This document shows, one piece after another, positions 6,706 through 10,929 of a DNA stretch of 10,929 nt. The translations under genes were made by a program, and so were the position numbers. This stretch comes from an uncultured Chthoniobacterales bacterium (lineage in GTDB: Bacteria > Verrucomicrobiota > Verrucomicrobiae > Chthoniobacterales > UBA10450). Within the stretch, counting starts at the first letter, position 1; every line of letters starts with the position of its first letter. The notes below the pieces were generated by a model that did not search any database, was not told the DNA's origin, and worked only from the letters and a program-made list of their open reading frames with translations. Where the stretch lies: positions 1-10,929 of the forward strand of contig CATPCN010000180.1 of assembly GCA_955652855.1 (NCBI GenBank), read 5' to 3'.

Positions 6706-8214
6706 ATGAAAAGATTCGCCAACATATTTGCAATATTTCGCAGCGAGCGGCTACTGATATTGCTGTTGTGCTTCGCTGCGGCTCTTCGTGTTTTTATTTT
6801 CGCGGCTGCTTTCCCGTTTTTTAACAATGGCGACGAATACTTACATTTCGACCTCGTCACGCAATACTCAGCCGGTCGGCTTCCGCGCACATTCGATGTG
6901 CTGAAGAACGAATCCCTGAACTTTATCGTTCCCTACGCTTCGCCGGAATTCCTTCAAACGCCCGATCAGTTCCCGAACGCAAAGTTTCCGCCGCCTTTGT
7001 GGAAGCAATCCGCTGCGGAAGCCGCGCCTGCCATTGAGGCGACGAGGGCTGCCTGGCAAACGGAGATCAACTGGGAATCTTCTCAACCACCATTGTATTA
7101 CGTGGTGGCCGGCTCGTGGTGGAGGTTTGGGCACTCCATTGGACTAACAGGAATTGAATCGTTGTACTGGATTCGTTTCCTGAATGCTCTGCTCATCGCG
7201 ATACTAGTGTGGCTTGGTTATGTGATTGCGCGGACTGTTGGGCCCGAGCATCTCGGCCTGCGCGTCGGCGTACCACTGCTACTGGCGTTCATCCCGCAGG
7301 ATGTCTTATACGTGATTGGCAACGACGTTCTGTCCCCGATTTGTTTTGGCGGTGTTTTCCTTTGCGTCATGCGATGGTTGCCAGCGAAATCGCCGAGTCT
7401 CTTGCTTGGCGCAATCACCGGTCTGGCGATCGCCGCAACGTATCTGACAAAGCTGAGCAACTTGCCTTTGCTCACAGTGGCGGTCATCGCAGTTACTACG
7501 AAATCGCTGCCGATGATACGGCGGCAGCCCGCGGCCGCAACTCTTGCGCTCATACTGATGATTCTCTGCGCGGGAATTCCGGTCGTCAGCTGGATGATAT
7601 GGAGTAAGTCTCAATTCGGAGACATCACCGGATCGACGACGACAATCGCGCTGCTTGGCTGGACACGAAAGCCGTTTGCTGAGTGGTGGCCTCATCCAAT
7701 CTTCTCTGCGCAAGGCTTGTGGGTCTTTTGGTCGGAACTACTCGCCAGGTTTTGGCGCGGCGAACTTATGTGGCAAAATCACGAATTGAGTTCGCGTACT
7801 GCTGACGAATTTTACTCAATGTCATCGCTGCTTTTACTCTGCGTGGCGATGACGGGAATACGGCGGCGCGCGGGCCTATCAACGTTTCAACAGCAGGCGC
7901 TATTGCTGGCAGCGTTTGCTTTCATAGCCGCGCTCGCATTTTTTGCGTTTCTTTCCGTTCAGTTCGACTTCGGCAATTGCATTTATCCGTCCCGCGCCCA
8001 TCCATATTTTACATCGGGGCGCTTGATGAGCGGCGCGCTCATTCCCTTCGCGTTGTTGTACGCCTATGGTGTCATCCGCATCCTGCGTGGAGTCGGCAAT
8101 GCGTTGCTGCCATTGGCGGTACTCGCAACCATCATGATGGTTGCGACGATGTCGGAAATTGTTGTCAATCACGAGGTTTTTGCGAGCGAACACAATTGGT
8201 TCCATCTTCCGTGA
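6706..8214 (+). CDS. GT-C membrane glycosyltransferase-like protein (GT39/DUF2142-like)
   Basis: The 502-aa product is a polytopic inner-membrane protein. The first helix (about 16-37) leads to NNGDEYLHFD (41-50), whose Asp43-Glu44 and nearby His47 match the 'DE...H' motif that forms the catalytic acidic site in the first periplasmic loop of GT-C enzymes. A second typical motif, SQPPLYYVVAG (126-136), corresponds to the 'HPPLYY' block of GT39/ArnT/PMT-like proteins. About nine further hydrophobic segments run to residue 482, including 156-177, 186-204, 210-223, 231-265, 277-299, 371-385, 396-418 and 438-459. The C-terminal NWFHLP gives a natural end. Such proteins transfer sugars from polyprenyl phosphate carriers on the periplasmic side; donor and acceptor are not deducible. 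The stop overlaps the next start (GTGA). ATG 6706 has no clear ribosome binding site; GTG 6688 is an in-frame alternative. Confidence 0.85.
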   Translation: MKRFANIFAIFRSERLLILLLCFAAALRVFIFAAAFPFFNNGDEYLHFDLVTQYSAGRLPRTFDVLKNESLNFIVPYASPEFLQTPDQFPNAKFPPPLWKQSAAEAAPAIEATRAAWQTEINWESSQPPLYYVVAGSWWRFGHSIGLTGIESLYWIRFLNALLIAILVWLGYVIARTVGPEHLGLRVGVPLLLAFIPQDVLYVIGNDVLSPICFGGVFLCVMRWLPAKSPSLLLGAITGLAIAATYLTKLSNLPLLTVAVIAVTTKSLPMIRRQPAAATLALILMILCAGIPVVSWMIWSKSQFGDITGSTTTIALLGWTRKPFAEWWPHPIFSAQGLWVFWSELLARFWRGELMWQNHELSSRTADEFYSMSSLLLLCVAMTGIRRRAGLSTFQQQALLLAAFAFIAALAFFAFLSVQFDFGNCIYPSRAHPYFTSGRLMSGALIPFALLYAYGVIRILRGVGNALLPLAVLATIMMVATMSEIVVNHEVFASEHNWFHLP

Positions 8215-8828
8215 GACCATCGTCGGACAAAAATGCCGCTGATCAATGGGTCCGCATAGCGCGTCTCGCCTTGGTTATCGCCGCACTTATCGTAATGCCA
8301 ATCGCCGATTGGCCGAAAGTCACGCAACGGCAAACAAATCTCGACCTCGTCGCGCAGAAGCTGAAAGAGCTTGCACAACCAGATGACCTTATCGTGGTAA
8401 ATCCATGGACGCTTGGTGTCACTTTCAATTGGTACTACCACGGAGGAAGCCACTGGGTCACAGTGCCGGCAATGTGGGACCATAGAGTGCATCGTTTCGA
8501 TTTACTCAAAGCGAAAATGATGTCGCCCCATCCACTCGATGATCTCGGCGAGATGATCGCCGGAACACTTCGCGCAAGTAACCGCGTCTGGTTCGTAGGT
8601 GACATCTCTTTATCAGAAACAGGTGAAAGGACACTGCCGTTGCCCCCCGCTCCTGATTCCAAGTTCGGTTGGAATTGCGATGCCTACGCGAGCGTGTGGT
8701 CGGCCCAGCTGGGAGATTTCATCCAGGCACACGCGTCGCGCGGACAGTTTATTCCGGTAAAGGGCGACAGTGCTGTAAACGATGTTGAGGAGGAGCCCCT
8801 CATGGTCGTGGAGGGCTGGCGCGAATGA
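8211..8828 (+). CDS. single-pass membrane protein resembling the C-terminal domain of GT39-like proteins
   Basis: The 205-aa product has one hydrophobic segment (about 16-33) after a short N-terminus, then a soluble domain predicted to be periplasmic. The domain contains LAQPDDLIVVNPWTLGVTF, WYYHGGSHWVTVPAM, DHRVHRFDLLKAKM and NRVWFVGDI. In my recollection this is the C-terminal region that follows the transmembrane core in full-length Verrucomicrobia GT39-like proteins, so this gene would be that domain standing alone. This homology is recalled and was not searched. GTG 8211 is chosen because GTGA overlaps the upstream stop, indicating translational coupling, and because upstream codons in this frame only shadow the previous gene; an ATG at 7977 would add 78 such residues. 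The end overlaps the next gene by ATGA. It may be an accessory subunit of the neighbouring GT-C proteins or the relic of a larger gene. Confidence 0.72.
   Translation: MRPSSDKNAADQWVRIARLALVIAALIVMPIADWPKVTQRQTNLDLVAQKLKELAQPDDLIVVNPWTLGVTFNWYYHGGSHWVTVPAMWDHRVHRFDLLKAKMMSPHPLDDLGEMIAGTLRASNRVWFVGDISLSETGERTLPLPPAPDSKFGWNCDAYASVWSAQLGDFIQAHASRGQFIPVKGDSAVNDVEEEPLMVVEGWRE
8810..8815 (+). promoter_or_regulatory. strong ribosome binding site for the TPR glycosyltransferase
   Basis: GGAGGG ends nine bases before ATG 8825, inside the last codons of the 205-aa gene. It is the best Shine-Dalgarno sequence in the window and supports both this start and the ATGA coupling, so the last gene of the operon may be translated independently as well as by re-initiation. 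Confidence 0.7.
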
Positions 8829-10927
8829 AACGGTCGGCAGGTGTTTGCCTTTTACTGGCGACTATTACGTGGATAGTTTTCGCACAGACGGTCGAATACG
8901 ACTTTATCAATTACGACGATAATTCAGCCGTTTACGAAAATGCCGAAGTAACAAAAGGTTTGAGTTTCCGTGGGATTGGTTGGGCGCTCACTCACAGCGA
9001 TGCAGCGCTGTGGAATCCACTCAGCACGATTTCTCACATGGCCGACTGCCAGATGTTTGGCCTCAAGCCCGGTGGGCATCACTTTAACAATGTGCTCTTA
9101 CACTCCATAGCTGTAATAGGCTTGTTTTTAGTTCTACAGCAAATGACAGGTGCATTGTGGCAGAGCGCGTTTGTCGCCGCGGTTTTTGCAATTCATCCCT
9201 TGCGCGTCGAATCGGTGGCTTGGGTGGTGGAGAGAAAGGATGTGCTTAGCGGACTCTTCTTCATGCTTACCCTTGCCGCATACGCGCGTTACATTAGAAA
9301 GCAAACGCTCTCTCGCTACCTCTTGGTCGCGATTCTGTTTGCCCTCGGCCTGATGTCTAAGGCCGTGTTAGTTACCGTGCCCTTTGTTCTTCTTCTCTTG
9401 GACTACTGGCCACTCGGCCGTTTCGATACTTTGAAGGCCGTAAGATCGACAAGTACTCGTTGGCTGGATCGAATGCCGACGCGACGTCGTCTCGTTGTCG
9501 AAAAAATTCCGTTACTCCTACTCTCCGTGGGAGCGTCTGTAGTTACGTTACTTGCTCAGAACCGAGCAATGAGTTCGTTGGAGAAATTGCCTTTGTTGCC
9601 ACGAATAAACAACGCGTTCATGGCGATCATTGATTACGTCTGGCAGGCGTTCTGGCCTGCTAAACTCGCCGTCTACTACCCGTACCCTGCAAACGGGCCG
9701 GCGCTTTGGCAAATCGTTCTATCAATCGCATTGTTAATCGCAATCACTGCAGGTGTCTTCACTCTTCGCGAGAAGCGTCCTTATCTCTTGACCGGTTGGT
9801 TCTGGTTTCTAGGTATGCTCGTGCCGAACATAGGCATAGTCCAAGCGGGATCGCAGGCTCGTGCCGATCGCTTCACTTATTTACCGCACATTGGTTTATA
9901 TATCCTGGTGGCATGGGCCGTCGCGGATATATCGGCTTCATGGCGCCGTCGCCATTTCATAATGGGACTCACCGCCGGGACGGCAATTATTGCTCTGATG
10001 TGCCGTGCCGACATTCAGACTAAGTTTTGGCGCAATAGCGAATCGCTTTGGATCCATACGCTCGCAGTGAATCCGGAGAACCCAGTCGCCGAAGGCGCTC
10101 TTGGCTCCGCACTAATGACGGAAGGTAAAATTGACGAAGCGATCACGCACTTTAAGAAGGGATTGGAAATTTGGCCGACGGACGCCGGCGCTCACAACAA
10201 TTTTGGGAATGCCCTTCTCGCAAATGGGCAGTTGGACGAAGCAATCGCCCATTACCGCAAAGCGCTGGAGTTCCAATCGAACAACGCCATGGCCTACTAC
10301 AATCTCGGGGTTGCTTATTTCCGGAAGGGAAACCTAGACGAGGCGATCATTCACTACAGAAAGGCGATAGAAATTCAACCGGATTATCCAGATGGATATG
10401 ATCAATTGGGGAATACCCTGTTGCAGAAGGGAGAAATCGACGCAGCGATCGCTTGCTGGAAAAAAAGCCTTAACACGCAGCCCGCGAACGTCGCCACTCG
10501 CAACAACCTCGCGATCGTTCTCGCGCAGCACGGGCGCCTCCGCGAGGCAATGGGTCACTGGCAAAAAATTCTCGATCTCGATCCAAGAAACATCGACGCT
10601 CAGAACGATCTTGCGTGGATTTTCGCGACGAGCCCAGAACCATCGATCCGAAACGCTGCTCACGCTGTAAACCTGGCCAAGGGTGCGATCCGCTCTTCGG
10701 CCGCCAAGGATCCAAATATTCTCCGGACCCTAGCCGCCGCCTATGCGGAAAGCGGGAGATTTTCCGAAGCGATCGATGCAGCCGAACAAGCCATGCAAAT
10801 CGCCGAGACCGGACGTAACTTTGATCTGCGTAATCAAATTCAAAATGATATTCAGCTCTACCGTTCCCACGTGCCGCTGCGGGACACAAATTTTGTGGAC
10901 GTTCAACCTGCTACGGGCGCGCCGTAA
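8825..10927 (+). CDS. TMTC-like GT-C membrane protein with C-terminal TPR array
   Basis: The 700-aa product has two halves. Residues 1-400 are a polytopic membrane region: a first helix (about 4-20), then FINYDDN (27-33) with the Asp31-Asp32 pair expected of a GT-C catalytic loop. Family blocks follow: WNPLSTISHMADCQMFGL (63-80), GHHFNNVLLH, AIHPLRVESVAWVVERKDVL (122-141), GLMSKAVLVTVPFVLLLLDY (175-194), AVYYPYP (282-288) and PNIGIVQAGSQARADRFTYL (334-353). Residues 416-585 form five consecutive 34-residue TPR units, with conserved GKIDEAI, GQLDEAI, GNLDEAI, GEIDAAI and GRLREAM turns; two more helical hairpins reach to about residue 663. This layout matches TMTC proteins, which in animals are O-mannosyltransferases, and a bacterial branch common in Verrucomicrobiota and Planctomycetota. 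The TPR array probably binds a protein acceptor or partner. The start has a strong ribosome binding site and an ATGA overlap; the gene is complete, ending two bases before the window edge. Confidence 0.92.
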   Translation: MKRSAGVCLLLATITWIVFAQTVEYDFINYDDNSAVYENAEVTKGLSFRGIGWALTHSDAALWNPLSTISHMADCQMFGLKPGGHHFNNVLLHSIAVIGLFLVLQQMTGALWQSAFVAAVFAIHPLRVESVAWVVERKDVLSGLFFMLTLAAYARYIRKQTLSRYLLVAILFALGLMSKAVLVTVPFVLLLLDYWPLGRFDTLKAVRSTSTRWLDRMPTRRRLVVEKIPLLLLSVGASVVTLLAQNRAMSSLEKLPLLPRINNAFMAIIDYVWQAFWPAKLAVYYPYPANGPALWQIVLSIALLIAITAGVFTLREKRPYLLTGWFWFLGMLVPNIGIVQAGSQARADRFTYLPHIGLYILVAWAVADISASWRRRHFIMGLTAGTAIIALMCRADIQTKFWRNSESLWIHTLAVNPENPVAEGALGSALMTEGKIDEAITHFKKGLEIWPTDAGAHNNFGNALLANGQLDEAIAHYRKALEFQSNNAMAYYNLGVAYFRKGNLDEAIIHYRKAIEIQPDYPDGYDQLGNTLLQKGEIDAAIACWKKSLNTQPANVATRNNLAIVLAQHGRLREAMGHWQKILDLDPRNIDAQNDLAWIFATSPEPSIRNAAHAVNLAKGAIRSSAAKDPNILRTLAAAYAESGRFSEAIDAAEQAMQIAETGRNFDLRNQIQNDIQLYRSHVPLRDTNFVDVQPATGAP

Positions 10928-10929
10928 AC

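Noticed and set aside
7977..8210. N-terminal extension of the 205-aa gene from ATG 7977, overlapping the 502-aa gene by more than 200 bases
   Set aside because: The extension is Arg/Cys/His-rich shadow sequence opposite well-formed membrane helices of the other frame; the GTG at 8211 with a GTGA overlap is a much better start.
10131..10670. DNA-level repeats (gacgaagcgatc-like) as a tandem or CRISPR-like array
   Set aside because: The spacing is 102 bases and follows the 34-residue TPR units of the encoded protein; the repeats are diverged and fully explained by coding.

Overview
The window looks like a chromosomal segment from a mid-GC Gram-negative bacterium, most likely a soil Verrucomicrobiota (Spartobacteria/Chthoniobacterales type). 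That placement is an inference from the kinds of membrane proteins present (a TMTC-like glycosyltransferase with a C-terminal TPR array, a YfhO-like protein, a discoidin-like exported protein), from weak Shine-Dalgarno use, and from general codon style. No rRNA, tRNA or marker gene fixes the taxonomy. I see no IS element, integrase, CRISPR array or phage gene.

Left part (1-3638): a membrane-anchored member of the alkaline phosphatase family on the + strand, in which almost every zinc-site residue is replaced, faces a minus-strand gene for an exported discoidin-like protein with a Pro-rich, charged tail. A hairpin with a strong U-tract for the minus-strand gene separates them. Further right on the minus strand is an exported transglutaminase-like cysteine protease with an intact Cys-His-Asp triad. 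A good sigma70-type promoter lies directly in front of the discoidin-like gene, so the two minus-strand genes are probably separate transcription units. All three products are predicted to act in the envelope or periplasm.

Middle (3639-4059): about 420 bases without a confident gene. A stretch around 3770-3960 has coding-like texture but is broken by stops and may be a decayed gene.

Right part (4060-10927): four + strand genes for envelope glycosylation or membrane functions. The first is a YfhO-like polytopic protein (808 aa). After a 219-base gap comes a tight three-gene operon joined by GTGA and ATGA overlaps: a GT-C glycosyltransferase-like protein (502 aa), a 205-aa single-pass protein that resembles only the C-terminal domain of GT39-like proteins, and a 700-aa TMTC-like GT-C protein with about seven C-terminal TPR units. 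Together they suggest transfer of sugars from polyprenyl-phosphate carriers to an unknown lipid, glycan or protein acceptor on the outer face of the inner membrane. No soluble sugar-activating enzyme or flippase is in the window, so the substrate cannot be read from the sequence.
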